In this document: positions 1 through 11,030 of the stretch, piece by piece
How the letters are laid out: every line of letters starts with the position of its first letter
Position numbering within the stretch: the first letter of the stretch is position 1
Assembly: GCA_008729055.1 (NCBI GenBank)
Contig: SDUX01000020.1
Location: forward strand, 98,540-162,539
From: Pyropia haitanensis
Lineage: Eukaryota; Rhodophyta; Bangiophyceae; Bangiales; Bangiaceae
DNA length: 64,000 bases
Reading direction: 5' to 3'
Made by a program: the position numbers and the translations under genes
The notes under the pieces: model-generated
What the model saw: only the letters and a program-made list of their open reading frames with translations
Databases searched by the model: none
What the model was told of the DNA's origin: nothing

Positions 1-2232
1 GCCCGTGCCACCCTGCCATGTCACGAACAAGCGACCGTTTCAGTGCTGTGGGCCAATCAGCAGTCTATGTTCCGCAGTCCTTCTCCTGGGTGAAGAATTG
101 GAATTCGATGCAACACCCGGGGGAGTAACTAGTCCTGCCCGAGATCAATGGGGGCGGCTGCTGGTCCTGGATCGCTGTCACTGCCGCGGTACGGCTGCGT
201 GCCGTGGAGCGAGGTCTATCTCGCTCCCCGTCCGTGCAGCGGTCGTCGGCTCTGCCGCAGGCGCCGCCCTCTCAACTGCCGCCATCTGCGTCATCCGTGC
301 TGCTCTTTGCGCGTACGCAGCGCCAGGGTCGGCAGCTGCACGAGGGTTGAGGGCATTCGCGCCTGGACAACGGCTGGGTACCCGGCCGTCGCCCGTCGCT
401 CCCGGCTGTGTGCCGGCAAGACGGGTCTGCGAGGGCGAACGCAGCTGAAGCCCCCTCGAGGGAACGGCCGCACGACGCAGCTCCTCAGGAGCAGAGCGGT
501 GACCAGGACAAAGCAGTCCTGGACACGATCTGAGTCCAAGCACTTGGTTCAACTTCTCCTTCACGTTGCCCAACTAGATCCTAGACAGTCCAATCAGAGC
601 GTGAGATTTCGAGCCGTCACGACGTGACACACACGTGATCCGACTGCCACGAGCCTTGGGCCGGGGCACCCGCAGTTTCTGTCAGTTCCGGGGCGGAGTT
701 CTCGACCATCGCTAGGGGCAGTCGTTGGCCTGCGCGTTAGCCTAAAATGGGATACTCGCCGGGTCGACGACCGCCTGTTTCGATGGCCCGGTGGCCAACG
801 CACAGTGTGATGGTCCGGCGGTGGGATTTGGGGGCAAACGTGACGATGCCCCCCCCCCGCCCTTGGGGCCGCCCGCGCCGCCACTGCGGGCACCCCCCGC
901 CGCCGCCAGTGTGTGCGTCCCGCGGCGCGCCGCGGCGCGCCGCGCGCCCGCCGCTGCCGCGCCTCGCAGCGCCTGCGCGGGGGGGACGCGGCGCGCGCCG
1001 GGGGGAGCTCCCCCCGCCGCGCGCGGCCGCGCGGCGCGGGGCGGCGGCGCCCGCCCGCGGGGCGGCCGCGAGCGGCGCCGCCCCCGCCCGCCGCCCCGCG
1101 GTGGGCCGGCGGGGGCGGGGGCGGGCCGCGCCCACCGGCCCCCGCCCGCCCACCGCCCGCCCGCGGCGGCGGCGGCGCGCGCGGGCGGCGGCAACGTATC
1201 CGGCGCGCACGCGCGGGCCGGGGGCGGCGGCCGCGGCGTGATCCTGCCACGCGCCGCCCGCCGCGGCGCCCGGGCGCGGCCCCCGCCCGCCCGTGCCCCG
1301 CACGGGCGCGGCCGCCCGCTGCTCTGCCGGCGCGCGCCCCGCCGGGGCGGCGGGGCCCCGCCGCGGGCCCCCGCCGCGTCCGCAGCGGGCGCGGGCGGCG
1401 GCGGGGCCCCCGCCGCCGCCGCCGCGCCCCCGGCGCGGCGCGCCGCCCGGCGCGGCGCGCCGGCGCGGCGGCGGGCGCGGCGGCGGCGGCAGCAGCGGCG
1501 GCGGCGGCGCCCCCCCGCCGCGGTACGTTGCGGCGGCGGCGGCGGCGGCGGCGGCGGGCGGCGGCGGGTGCCGCACGCGCGTCCACGGGGGGGGGGGGGG
1601 TCGGGCGCCCGCGGGGGGGGCCGCCGCCGCACCGGGGCGCGGGCGGGTGCGCGGCGGGTCTGGCGGGCGCTGACAGGGCGCCGCCGCCCCCCCCCGCCCC
1701 ACGGCCTGTCCGCGGGCGGCCTTTCCGCGTGGAACGCGGCGCGCCGGCCGCGGCGGCGGCGCGCCGGCGGCGGCGCGCCGGCCGGCCGCGCCGGGGCGGG
1801 GGCGCGCGCCGCGGCGCGCGGCGACGGGCGCCGGGGCCGCGGGCGGGAGCGAGCGGCACGCGCCCGCGCCATGCCCGTGGCGACGGTGCTGCCGCGCGCG
1901 CCGCCCCGCCACGGGGGGCCGTGCCGACGTCCTCTCGCCCCCCCACTCGGGCTCTCTCCACGTCCGCCTGCTGGCCCCTTGCGGTCAGTTGCACGGCCCC
2001 CCCCAAAAAAAAAAAACGCCAGCACCGCGGCGGCGAGACGAGAAGAAGAGAGCAGTTCGAGTGAACAGGCAAAAAAAAAAAAAAGCGGCACCGCTGTGCG
2101 CAACGCGCTCCGCACCTCACCCCCCCCTTGCTCCCTCGCGGCACTGCTCCCTGCCCGCCACCCTGCGTCTCCCACTCCACACCCACCCGCCCCCCCCCCC
2201 CGCCCCCGTGCCCCCCCCCCCCCCGGCGCCGC
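1..2232. other. No supportable gene; GC-rich low-complexity region
   Basis: The first 700 bases have mixed composition with no recognisable product. From about 840 to 1980 the sequence is almost pure G/C with GCC/GGC runs, so every frame stays open and codes only Ala, Gly, Pro or Arg. A donor-like GTACGTTGCGG lies near 1522 but has no convincing exon next to it. Two A-runs (about 2005-2017 and 2070-2083) flank the 3' side of the following minus-strand gene. Confidence 0.5.
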
Positions 2233-3362
2233 CTACCTCCCCGCCTTCTTCTTCTCATTCACAATGTGCAGCGCCAGCTCCCGGTCGAGCAGCCCGTGCG
2301 CGAGCATCCACGCCTCCGCCATGGCCGACCCGCCCGGGCGCCCCCCCCCCGCCCCCCCCGCGGCGGCCTTGCCCTTGCCCCGCGGCGGCGCCTTGGCCGC
2401 CCCCCGCCCGCCGGCGGGGGCGGTCACGCCCCCCTTCTCCGCGTACAGGCTCTCGTAAAAGAGCCGCGCCGCGTCGTTGCGCGGCGGCGTCTCCCGCCGC
2501 TGGCCGGGCAGCTCAAACTTTTTGGCGGGCGCGCCGCCGTCCGCCTCCGCCTTGGCCGCCTTGCGCTTCCCGCCCGCGCCCGCGCCCGCACCCGCCGCCG
2601 CCGCCGCCGCCGCCGTGGCGGCGCGCCCGCCGGCGGCGGCGGTGCCGCCCGCCGCCCGCTTGCCGCGCCCGCCCGACGCGCCGGCGCCAGCGCCGGCGGC
2701 CTTGGCGGCCGCCCCCCCCCGCGCGGGCGCCTTGGCCGCGGGCGGGGCGGCGGGGCGGCCCCGCGGGGGAGCCCGCGCGGCGGGCGCGGCCGCCGCCGCC
2801 CCCGCCGCCGCCCCCCCCGGGCGGCGCCGCCGCGCCCGCGGGAGGGCGGGGCGGGGGGGGCCACCCCGCCGCTCCCGCCGGCGCTCCCGCCGGCCGAGCC
2901 GGGCGACGGGCGGCGCGCCGCCAGCGGCACGTCGTCGTCCTCGTCCTCCTCGTCGCCCGCGCCGGCCCCGTCCGCCCCGCGACCGCCGCCGCCGACGCCG
3001 CCGCCGCTGCTGCCGACGCCGCCGCTGCCGGTCGCGCTCCCCGCCTCGCCGTCCCAGTCGCCGTCCTCGTCGTCACTGTCGTCCTCCGCTTCCTCCTCCT
3101 CCTCCTCCTCCTCCTCCTCCTCCTCCTCCTCCTCATCCTCCGCCTCCCCACCCCCGCCCGCGGCCGTCGAGCGCCCGTTGGTGACGCCCCCCCGGCGGAC
3201 GACGCCGCGCTTCAGGCGCGCAGACAGCGGCGCGTCGTCCTCCGAGAAGAGCTCATCCTCCTCCTCCTCCTCCTCCTCCGCCGCGTACGCGCTGCCCTGG
3301 CCGGAGCGGGACAGCCGGCGGGAGACGGGGAGCTGGTCCTCATCGTCCGAGGAGTAGGGCAT
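2233..3362 (-). CDS. Acidic, probably nuclear protein with conserved C-terminal FYESLY/MAEAW motif
   Basis: The start is the ATG at 3362 (MPYSSDDEDQLPVSRRLSR). The first half is strongly acidic: a Glu run at residues about 29-35, a DDAPLSARLK motif at about 42-51, a longer Glu/Asp tract, then DVPLAARRP. The second half is basic and Ala-rich (GKRKAAKAEADG), ending in KKFELPGQRRETPPRND, an FYESLYAEK segment and MAEAWMLAHGLL, with a TAG stop at 2233-2235. From memory, this last block (LPGQ, PP, FYESL, MAxxWMxxHGLL) resembles a conserved plant family of chromatin or histone-H1-like annotation whose function is not firmly known. The acidic DD-PL-AR repeats also recall topoisomerase I tails, but no catalytic domain is present. 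The frame changes once in the G/C runs around 2700-2880, by a homopolymer miscount or an unseen intron. Nuclear location is inferred from the acidic and lysine-rich composition. Confidence 0.6.
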
Positions 3363-4137
3363 GGTGACGGGCCGCGCGGGCGGGGGGACGCGGGGAAGGA
3401 GCGGGGGCGAGACGGAGCAATGACGGCGGGGGGGGGCGGAGCAAGGACGGCGGGGGGGGAAGAACACGGGGAAGGCGGCCTTGGCGGCGGGCGACGGCGG
3501 GAAGACACAAGCCGGGGCGGCGGGCCCGCCCCCCCGGTCAGGCTACTACGGGGACTGCCGTGGCGGCCGACTGCCGAGACTGCTGACGGTGACGGTGCGG
3601 CGCGCCGCGACGCCGTCAGCCCACGGCCAACGGCCGGCAGCAGTCACTCCGCCCCTCCCCCACACCCCCCCCCCCCCCCCCGCCCCCCCGCCTCCCAAGG
3701 GGCGAGCGCACAGGTGTGCCCCAATGCCCGGCCGACGACGGAGCCGCAGCACACGACAGGAACCCGCAGCCACAAACGGCCAGCGGGGGACGCCAACGAG
3801 GCCCCAGGGGCGGCAGCGGCGGCGGCCCGCGGCGCGGCAACGGCGGCGGCGGCGGCGGACGCCGCCGGCGCAACGCCACGGCGGCCACACGCGCGCGGCG
3901 CTGGACTTGGCGGCAGCCGCGCGCGGGCGGCGCGCCGCCGCGGCGGCGCGATCTGTGTGCGTGCGCCGGCGGCGTGGCCCCCCCCCCCCCCACCGCCCCC
4001 CCCCCCAGCTCCCTCCCCCCCCACGGCTCGACGCTCATCGTCCACCACCACTGCCCTTCCCCCCCCTCCGTCCCCCCCACTGTTGCGGCCTCCCATTTGC
4101 TCCCCCTCCGCTGTTCCCCCCCACCTCCATCCCCACC
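3363..4137. other. Divergent intergenic region
   Basis: This lies between the heads of two divergent genes and should contain both promoters. It is C/G-rich, with a slightly more mixed patch at about 3540-3780. No TATA box or other site could be assigned with confidence. Confidence 0.5.
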
Positions 4138-4830
4138 ATGGCGTGGCGCGCGCGCCTCGCCCCCCTCATCGACGCCCTCCTCTCCCGCCGCCTCGTCGGC
4201 ACCGACGGCGCGGCCAACCGGTACTACGTGTCCCCCCCCGCCCCCCCCCCCCCCCCGCCACCCAAAAGCGGTTCGTGGTGGCGGCGGACCCCCTCTCCCC
4301 GTCCATGCCCGTCCAGTGGTCCGCGTGGCTCCGCCACGTCCGGCCCGACCCGCCGACGGCGGCGGAGCTCGCGGCCGCCGCCGCCGCGGCGGCCGCCCTC
4401 GCCGACCGCGTCGCCGCGCTGGCGGTGCGGGAGGAGAAGGAGCGGCTGCGGTGGCTGGCGGCGGGGGGGGGGGGGGGGGGGGGGTGGGAGTACCGCACCG
4501 GGCACTGGCGCTGCTGGCACCGCTGCGGCGGGGGGGGGGGCGGGGGGGGCCGCCGCCGCCCCGGACCGGGCCGCCGACCGGGCGCGGCAGGTGCAGCGGA
4601 TGCTGGCGCTGACGATTGGCGGGCGCAACAGCCCGGCGGACGGGGGGCTGCACGCGCAATCGGCGCCGCTGGTGGCGGGGGGGGGGGGGGGGGCGGGGGG
4701 GGTCCGCCCGCGGCCGCGGGCCCCGGCGGCGCGGCCGCGGGGGGGGGGGGGGGGGGTGGGGGGGGGGGGCAGGGCTGGGCGGCCTCCGGGACGCGACCGC
4801 GGCCTCCAGGGTGGCGGCCGTGGGGGGTGC

Positions 4831-4892
<62 letters not shown>

Positions 4893-4929
4893 GCGGCGGC
4901 GGCGGGGCGGCGGCGGCGGCGGCCGACGA
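4138..4929 (+). CDS. NDUFAF2: NDUFAF2/NDUFA12-family complex I assembly factor (3' end uncertain)
   Basis: The start is the ATG at 4138 (MAWRARLAPLIDALLSRRLV). The family signature is readable: LVGTDGAANRYY, then KRFVVAADP, then MPVQWSAWLRHVRPDPPT. Proteins of this family carry LVG-D--GN-YY, a (K/R)RxV segment and a P-x-W-x-WL motif followed by DPPT. NDUFAF2 (mimitin, B17.2L) assists late assembly of mitochondrial complex I in the matrix or inner membrane; NDUFA12 is its paralogue and a true subunit, and the two are hard to tell apart here. A further segment (ADRARQVQRMLALTIGGRNS) is readable near 4575-4640. The frame changes at the C run (about 4234-4256) and again in the G runs near 4460-4550. 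A GTACGTTTGG donor-like site at 4930 suggests an intron, so the last exon may lie further right. The N-terminal half is confidently assigned, the 3' half is not. Confidence 0.65.
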
Positions 4930-6250
4930 GGTACGTTTGGGGCGTGGGGGGGGGGGGGGAGGGGAAGGCGCGCCCGCGGGGGGTGGCCGCTCGCGCGCGC
5001 GCGCGGCTGCGGAGCGCGGGCGGGGAGGAGGGGGGGCGGGGGGGGGGATCGGCTGCGGGCCGCCCGCCCCCGGCGCGGGGCGGCCCGCCGCCGCGGCCAC
5101 GCGGGGCGGCGGCGGCCCGCGCGGGGGAATGCCGCGCCGGTGGCGGGCCCGCGCGCACGCGCGCGCGCGGGCGCGCGGGCGCGCCCGCGTGCGGCGCCGC
5201 GGCGGCGGGTTGGGGCGCCGGCGGCGGCGGCCGGTGCGCGCCGGCGGGGGCGTGGGGGGGGGGGGGGGCGGGCCGCGGGCGCCGCCGCCGGGCGTGCCGG
5301 CCGCGGCGGCGCCGCCCCGTGGGGCGCGGGGCGGCCCGCCGGGGGGGGTGGGGCGGCGGCCGGCGCGCCCGCGGGCGGCCGGGGGGGGGGGGGGGACGCG
5401 ACACTAACGCGACCGCTGCGCGCCGTGGGGATTGCCGGGGGGGGGGGCGCGCCGCACCGGCGGGCGCAGGGCGGCGGCGGCTTTGCGCCGGCCGCGTGGT
5501 CGCCCGCCGCGGGCGTGCGGTCGTCGCGGCGGCGGCGCGCCCCGCCGCCGCCGCCGCCGCCGGCGCCGGCGCCGCCACCGCCACCGCCACCGCCTCCGGC
5601 GTCTGCCTAGGGGGTGGCGGTGGGGCGGTGGTGTCTGCTTCCGGGGCGGCGTAGGGGGGCGACGGCCGCGCTCGACCCGGCTTTGGTGTGGGTGCGCTGG
5701 CCTGTCGTCCTTTGGTTGGGAGTCTGTTTTCGTGTCGTGTTGTTTGTTGTCGGTGCGCGCTGTGTCCCTCTTTGGGTCTCCTCGGCAGCGGGTGTGCTTT
5801 GGTCTGGTTGTGTGTGTGTTTCTGGGGGGAAGGGAGTGGGGCGCTGGGGGTGGGTGCGCTGCGACCCAATGTGGAAGCACCCCGCAATGGAGCTCTCGGC
5901 GGCGGACGACGCGTGCGGGTACGAAAAGTAACTCTTGTATTATAGCCGTTCCCCCACCGCGCAGACGCACACCACTGCGGCCCGCCCTGCCTCCCGGCCG
6001 CGGCCAGCAGCCCCCAGCCGGCTCCGGCCAGCCTTTCGCCTACCCCCCGACCCGGCCATCCCTGCTCGGCGCGCACCCCCGCAGCGGGAGGCGCCCCCCC
6101 CCACGGGGTGTCGAAGTCCCCCGCGCGCCACCGCACCGCCGCGCCGCGCCCGCCCCGCGCCGCCCCGCCGCTAGCCCCACGGCCCCGCAGGTCGACCCGC
6201 GCCACCGCGCCACCGCCCGCCCCCCACCGCCCGACCCCCCGCCGCCCGCC
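4930..6250. other. Possible intron and 3' end of the NDUFAF2-like gene
   Basis: After the GTACGT at 4930 come several hundred bases of G/C tracts, then a T-richer stretch at about 5690-5870 like the pre-acceptor tract of the intron at 35163. A short open segment ending in GYEK and a TAA stop at about 5929-5931 could be the last exon, but I could not fix the acceptor. 5935-6250 is GC-rich with no supported gene. Confidence 0.3.
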
Positions 6251-6481
6251 CTACATCGCCGACGGCTCCCCATACTCCATCCCCTGCGCGGCCGGGGCCT
6301 CCGCCGCCGGCGCGTCCACATCGTCCGAGTCGGACGGCATCCCCGTGTCGGGCGCCACAAACGGGTCGAGCACGGCGGGCTCGACGCACACGCCGACGGG
6401 GTCGATGAACTTGGCGAGCGTCGACCGGGGGGTGCCCTCCCGGGTGGTCTGCGACCAGTAGAGCATCTTGCCGAGGCCCAT
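6251..6481 (-). CDS. Small protein of unknown function, 76 residues
   Basis: An uninterrupted ORF from ATG 6481 to TAG 6251. It begins MGLGKMLYWSQTTREGTPRS, continues with LAKFIDPVGVCVEPAVLDPF and ends in an acidic, Ala-rich tail (SDSDDVDAPAAEAPAA). Composition is ordinary and non-repetitive, unlike the GC shadows around it, which is the main reason to believe in it. The ATG follows a pyrimidine-rich stretch ending CTCCAG, so a spliced 5' leader is possible. I do not recognise the family. The N-terminal MG could allow myristoylation, but the next residues (LGKM) do not make this a strong case. Confidence 0.5.
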   Translation of the reverse strand: MGLGKMLYWSQTTREGTPRSTLAKFIDPVGVCVEPAVLDPFVAPDTGMPSDSDDVDAPAAEAPAAQGMEYGEPSAM

Positions 6482-7030
6482 GGCCGCTGGAGGGGGGGGG
6501 GGGAGGGGTAGGTGTGTGTGAGTGTGTGAGTGTGAGTGTGTGTGTGAGTACGAGAAAGGTGGAGTGGAGGGGTGGGGAGTGAGAGTGAGGGAGAGGGACG
6601 TGACGACGGCGGCGTTGATCGTCCGTCAATGGGCACCAGATCGACCGTGACAGGCGCGACCACTGCCGTTTAAGGGTGTGCCATCCCAAACGCGCACGCG
6701 GCGTACGCGCGCGCGCAGTCACCCCCCCGCCTCTGCGTCCCCCTCGCCGCGCCCACTGCGCCCGCCGGCAGCCCCGCCATCCGCGCGCGCCGCGCGGCCC
6801 CCGACGCGGCCGACCGCCCCCCCCCCCCTCCCGGCGGGTGCCACCCGCACCGCCCGCCGCCGCCGCCGAGCCAACGTCGGCCGCGGCGGCCGCGCCCCGC
6901 CCCCTCCGCCCCCTACCCCCGCCGCCCGCGGCGGCCGCCGGCGCGGCGCGGATGCGGGCGGCGGCCGCCGGCGCGGCGCGGATGCGGCGCGGCGCGGGGA
7001 CGGCGCAAGATTCGATTCCCCCGCGGCGGC

Positions 7031-7061
<31 letters not shown>

Positions 7062-7204
7062 GCCGCGGTCGCGCAAGGGGCCGCGCGGCCGGCGGCCGCC
7101 GAGAGAACACAAAAAAACACTCCACTCTGGACCACTTCGGTCCACTCCGGACCCACCTCCACTGCACCGTGAGAGGGGGTTCGTGCCAAAGATGCCCACA
7201 AGGT
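6482..7204. other. Intergenic; TG microsatellite
   Basis: This is upstream of the 76-residue gene. It holds a TG/AGTG-rich microsatellite at 6511-6549 and then GC-rich sequence containing a duplicated GCGGCGGCCGCCGGCGCGGC-type unit (about 6930-6985). No gene could be supported. Confidence 0.5.
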
Positions 7205-7413
7205 TACAGTGCTCCCTCGATTATATCCCACCCCGTCGCAAGAAATTTGACATGCGTTGATCGATGCGCTATGGCATGTGTAAGGAAATGTGTCCGTTAC
7301 GGCTGCTTACATGAGCCTTGATGAAGGCGTAGAGCCCGCTCCGATCGATCTTGGTCGGATTATATCCCACCCTGGGCTATGAGAGGGTGAGATATAATCG
7401 GAGACTGACTGTA
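7205..7413. mobile_element. Short TIR element (MITE), TA-flanked, 205 bp
   Basis: The element at 7207-7411 is flanked by TA on both sides. Its ends are inverted repeats: CAGTGCTCCCTCGATTATAT on the left and, read on the other strand, CAGTCAGTCTCCGATTATAT on the right, each continuing into CCCACCC/CTCACCC. The TA target and a CAGT terminus fit the Tc1/mariner/pogo superfamily. There is no coding capacity. A near-identical copy is at 43614-43818 (about five substitutions by eye), which confirms the boundaries. Confidence 0.85.
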
Positions 7414-8100
7414 ACGGCTGTCATCATTCGACTCCGGGTGAACACTTCTGCTCTGTAGCCAATGGCGTCGTCGGATCCTTCCAGGGGTGTGCAGCGATGA
7501 GATCGTCCGAATCTTCGCATCCGGCTGCAGCGTCGGGTAGCGGCCTGGGCCCGCCGTCGCTTGCTAGTTTCATCTGGATCGGGCCCCAGCCAGCCGGGCC
7601 GGGCCGGTCATACGAAATACGCACGCTCATCAATTCCAGACCGCGCCGTGAGGCGGGCCAGCGCTGCACCGTGCACCGGGCCCCCCCCGCCCCGCACCTG
7701 CCGGTCGCCTGGCTGCCCGCCGCTGGCGCCGGCGCACGCCCCCCCCCCCCCCCCCCCCCGGCTGCCTGCACCCCCTGCGCCACCCCGCTGCCGCTGCCGC
7801 CGCTACCCCCCCCACGCCCCCGCACTCTTGCTCCTTCTTGGCCCGCCGGCTGGCCTGGCCGCTGCCGGCCGCCTGGCTGCCCGGCGGCGGCAGCGGCGCC
7901 CCCCTCCCCCCCCCCACTGGCCTGCTGGCTGCTTGGCTGCCCTCCGCCGGCGCTGTGGCCGCCTCCCCACTCCAGCCGGCAGCCTGCCACCCCCCCGCCA
8001 CCCCGCTGCCGCTGCCGCCGCTCCCCCCGGCCCGCCCGCTCTGCTGGCTTCCCCTCCTGGCCCGGCGGCTGACCGGGCCGCTGCCGGCCGCCTGGCTGCC
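7414..8100. other. Intergenic with degenerate minisatellite-like sequence
   Basis: This is C-rich sequence after the MITE. Partial, diverged versions of the 50-bp unit found further right (GCCGGCCGCCTGGCTGCCC) occur near 7715 and 7860 and again near 8080. No gene is supported. Confidence 0.45.
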
Positions 8101-8385
8101 CGCCGGGGGCAGTGGCGCACCCCCTCCTCCCTGCCGGACATCTGGCTGCCCGGCGGCGGCAGTGGCGCCCCCCCTCCTCCCTGCCGGCCGCCTGGCTGCC
8201 CGTCGGCGGCAGTGGCGCCCCCCCTCCTCCCTGCCGGCCGCCTGGCTGCCCGCCAGCGGCAGTGGCGCCCCCCCTCCTCCCTGCCGGCCGCCTGGCTGCC
8301 CGCCAGCGGCAGTGGCGCCCCCCCTCCTCCCTGCCGGCCGCCTGGCTGCCCGCCGGCGGCAGTGGCGCCCCCCTCCCTCCCCGCC
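8101..8385. repeat. 50-bp minisatellite, about 5.6 copies
   Basis: The unit recurs exactly every 50 bases: CCCCTCCTCC starts at 8171, 8221, 8271 and 8321, each followed by CTGCCGGCCGCCTGGCTGCC and a GGCAGTGGCGCCC block. The outer copies are diverged (for example CTGCCGGACATCTGGCTGCC at about 8131). Because 50 is not a multiple of 3, the repeat would change frame at each unit, so it is unlikely to be coding. Confidence 0.9.
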
Positions 8386-9462
8386 GACTTCCTGCAGCCC
8401 CACCTCCACCCCGCTGCCGCTGCCGCCGCTCCCCCCCGTCCGCCCGCCCACCCCGCATTCTTCCCCTCCTGGCCGGCCGGCTGGCCTGGCCGCTGCCGGC
8501 TGCGTGGCCGCCTGAGGGCGGTGCATCCTCTGCCTGTCCCGTACCGGGTGTGCCGCCCGCTGCCAGCCGTCTGGCATCTGAAAGCCGGCACAGTCGGTCT
8601 CTCCCCCCCCTTTCCCTGGCTGAACCCCCCCCCCTGTCCCGCCTGCCGCCACCAGGTGTGCCGTCCCCTGCCGGCCATGCGACTGCTCTAGGCCGGCAGG
8701 GCAATGCGCACCCGCCCCTCCCAGGTACCCCCCTGCCCACCTCCGTCGGGATGTGCTGTGGGCGGCGGCCGCCCGATTGCTCTGCGGCGGCATTGCTGCG
8801 CTTTCGTTCTCCTGGCTGGCCAGCCACTGTGGTACGGCTTCCCCCTCCCACCCCCCTGCTTCCTCATGTGGGAGACGCTTGAAAGAGCTCGGTCAGTGAA
8901 ACGCGACAGACACAATCCGAATTCTTCAGATCGAATGAATTTATCTGTGAACCAAGTGCCATACAAGGACGATCAAACATACATTCAAGACCCATCATTG
9001 CTGTATTCGTCCACAAAATCACCCGACTGAAATTCAACAATGGATATTGGAAAACTGTTATGCAACGGATGTGAAAAGCGGGACCAGAATAAAATTCGGA
9101 CACCCTCTGGACCGCCCTGCTGCGAGCTGTAAGCGGCCAGGCAGGACGAAACTGCGGTTTTTCGGCGGCATTGGCGGGCGGCGGCCGCACCTCTGGCCGC
9201 GCGCGCCAAGTCACCCCTCCCGCCGGCCGCCCGCTGCGGCCACTGGGCCGCGCCCCGCCCGCTACGAGCGGCAGCGTCCTCGCCCGCCGCGCGCGCGGTG
9301 GGCGCGGCGCACGGGCGCCCGCCCGCCCCGCGCCGTTGCGGGTCGCGGCTGCCGCGGCGTCCCGCCGCACCCGCCTCATGGCGCGGTCCCGCGGCGGCGC
9401 CCCGCGGCCGCTGCCAACGTCGCGTCGGCCCGCGCCGCCCCCCCCCCCGCCCGCCCGCGCCG

Positions 9463-9505
<43 letters not shown>

Positions 9506-9551
9506 CGCTCGGGCGCCCCCGCCCCCCCCCCCCCCCCCCCGCCCGCCCGTG
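8386..9551. other. Intergenic with an AT-richer island
   Basis: 8386-8860 is C-rich with leftover minisatellite fragments. 8865-9130 is sharply poorer in G/C and contains a short open stretch (54 codons) with no recognisable product; it may be a decayed insertion or the promoter-proximal part of the Nudix gene. From 9170 the sequence is again GC-rich with GCC runs. Confidence 0.4.
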
Positions 9552-10412
9552 ATGGCGGCGCCCCCCCCCCCCCCCCCCCCCACGCCCGCGGCGGGCCCCC
9601 CCCCCCCCTGCGCATCGCCCCCATCACGGCCGTCCCCGCGGCGGCGGGCTTCACCCCCCGCGCGGCGCGCCCCCCCCCCCCGTGCTCGTCGACAACGCGC
9701 CCTACTCGGTCGTCCACCACCTGGCGGTGCTGTCCGCGGCGGGCGCCCCCCTGTACGACCTCCCCGCGGTGGCCGAGCCGCGCGGCGCGGTCGGCCTCCC
9801 CGTCGACCGCCGCGGGCGCGTCGGCCTGCTGCGCACCTACCGCCCGGTGCCCGCGGCGCACGCGGCGGCGTTTGTGTTTCCGGCGCCCGCGGCGGGCCGC
9901 CACGGCTTCCTGTCGGTGGAGGTGCCCCGCGGCTTCCCGGCGGCGGGCGAGGCGGGCGCGGCGGCGGCGGTGCGGGAGGTGGCGGAGGAGGTCGGCCTGC
10001 CGCTGGCGCGCGTCGGCGGCGTGCGGCCGCTCGGGTGGGTCAACGTCAACACGTCGGTGTACCTGTCGGACATCCCTGTATTTGCGGTGCGCGTGTGCCT
10101 GGCGGGTCAGGGGGAGGGGGGGGGGGAGGGGGGGGCCCCGCCGGGGGGGGACGGCGCCGACGGGGGGGGCGCCGCGCCGGCGGACCCCTACGAGGCCATT
10201 GCCGGGGTGGACTGGTACACGCCCGCCGACGCGGCGGCGCTGGTCGCGTCGGGCCGCCTGCGGTGTGGGCTGAGCTTGGCGACGCTGGCGTACGCGCTCG
10301 CCTGGGGTGGCGACCGGCTGGCGGCGTTTGGGGCGGCGCCCGCGGGGCACCCGCTGGACGGGCTGCTGCGCGGGGGCGACGCCGCCGCCGCCGCCGCCGC
10401 GGCCGCAGCCGC

Positions 10413-10444
<32 letters not shown>

Positions 10445-11030
10445 CGACCCCCGCCGCGATCAGCGGCTGGCTCGAGGGCCTGCTGGTGGAGGCGTGGGAG
10501 CGCGGGGTGGCCGCCTGGGGCGGCGCCCTGCGCGGTGACGGCGTCGTGCTGTGGGCGCCCGGCGGGGGCGCCCCCGCGCCCGGCGTGCGCGCCGCGCTGG
10601 CCGCGGCGGCCGAGTGGCGGCCGGCCGGGGGCGGCGGCGGGGGCGGCCCCGGCGGCGGCGCGTGGGTGCTGCGGCGGCCCCTCTGCTGCGACGCGCTGTC
10701 GGTGGAGCGGGTGTGGGTGGCGGCGTGCGCGGCGGCGGGGGAGGCGGCGCCGGCGGCGGCGGTGGCGGCGGCGGCGGCCGCGCCCCTGCCGGGGGCGACC
10801 GCGGCGGGCGGGGGGGGGGGCGCGGCGGGGGGCAGGGGGGGGGTGGGGCGCCCGCGCCCCCCGTCCGCGTCGGCGAGCTGCTGTGTACGGTGGCGGCGGC
10901 GGACGCCGCGGCCTTTTTTGGCGCGTGCCCGCCCGATGTGGGCTGGGCGCAGGCGCCCGCCTGGGCGGGTGTGCCGGAGCGGCAGTCCCTGCGCCTGCCG
11001 TCTGGCGTGCTGTCGGTGCGCCGGGTGTGA
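9552..11030 (+). CDS. Nudix hydrolase
   Basis: The likely start is the ATG at 9552 (MAAPPPPP...). The Nudix box is complete: within the segment EVPRGFPAAGEAGAAAAVRE followed by VAEEVGL it fits G-x5-E-x7-REUxEExGU, the metal-binding signature of enzymes that cleave nucleoside diphosphates linked to another moiety. Upstream, VLVDNAPYSVVHHL and GRVGLLRTYRPVPAAHAAAF form the usual strand-rich N-terminus; downstream, GWVNVNTSVYLSDIPVFAVR completes the fold. An Ala/Gly-rich linker leads to a C-terminal segment (VGELLCTVAAADAAAFFGAC) ending at TGA 11028-11030. Substrate cannot be read from the sequence; ADP-sugar pyrophosphatases are the nearest type in memory. The frame changes at C runs around 9560-9690 and at G runs around 10810-10845. 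The gene converges with the membrane-protein gene, leaving only 142 bases between their stops. Confidence 0.75.

Noticed and set aside
1515..1530. GTACGTT donor-like site as evidence for a gene at 1-2 kb
   Set aside because: No exon with protein-like composition lies on either side and no acceptor could be paired.
594..5654. Very long open frames on both strands (hundreds to over 1200 codons)
   Set aside because: They code only Arg, Pro, Ala and Gly and exist because stop codons are rare in extreme G/C sequence; none carries a recognisable motif except the fragments annotated.
7500..8850. Possible Gly/Ala-rich protein on the minus strand across the minisatellite
   Set aside because: The 50-bp period changes frame each unit and no start, stop or motif supports translation.
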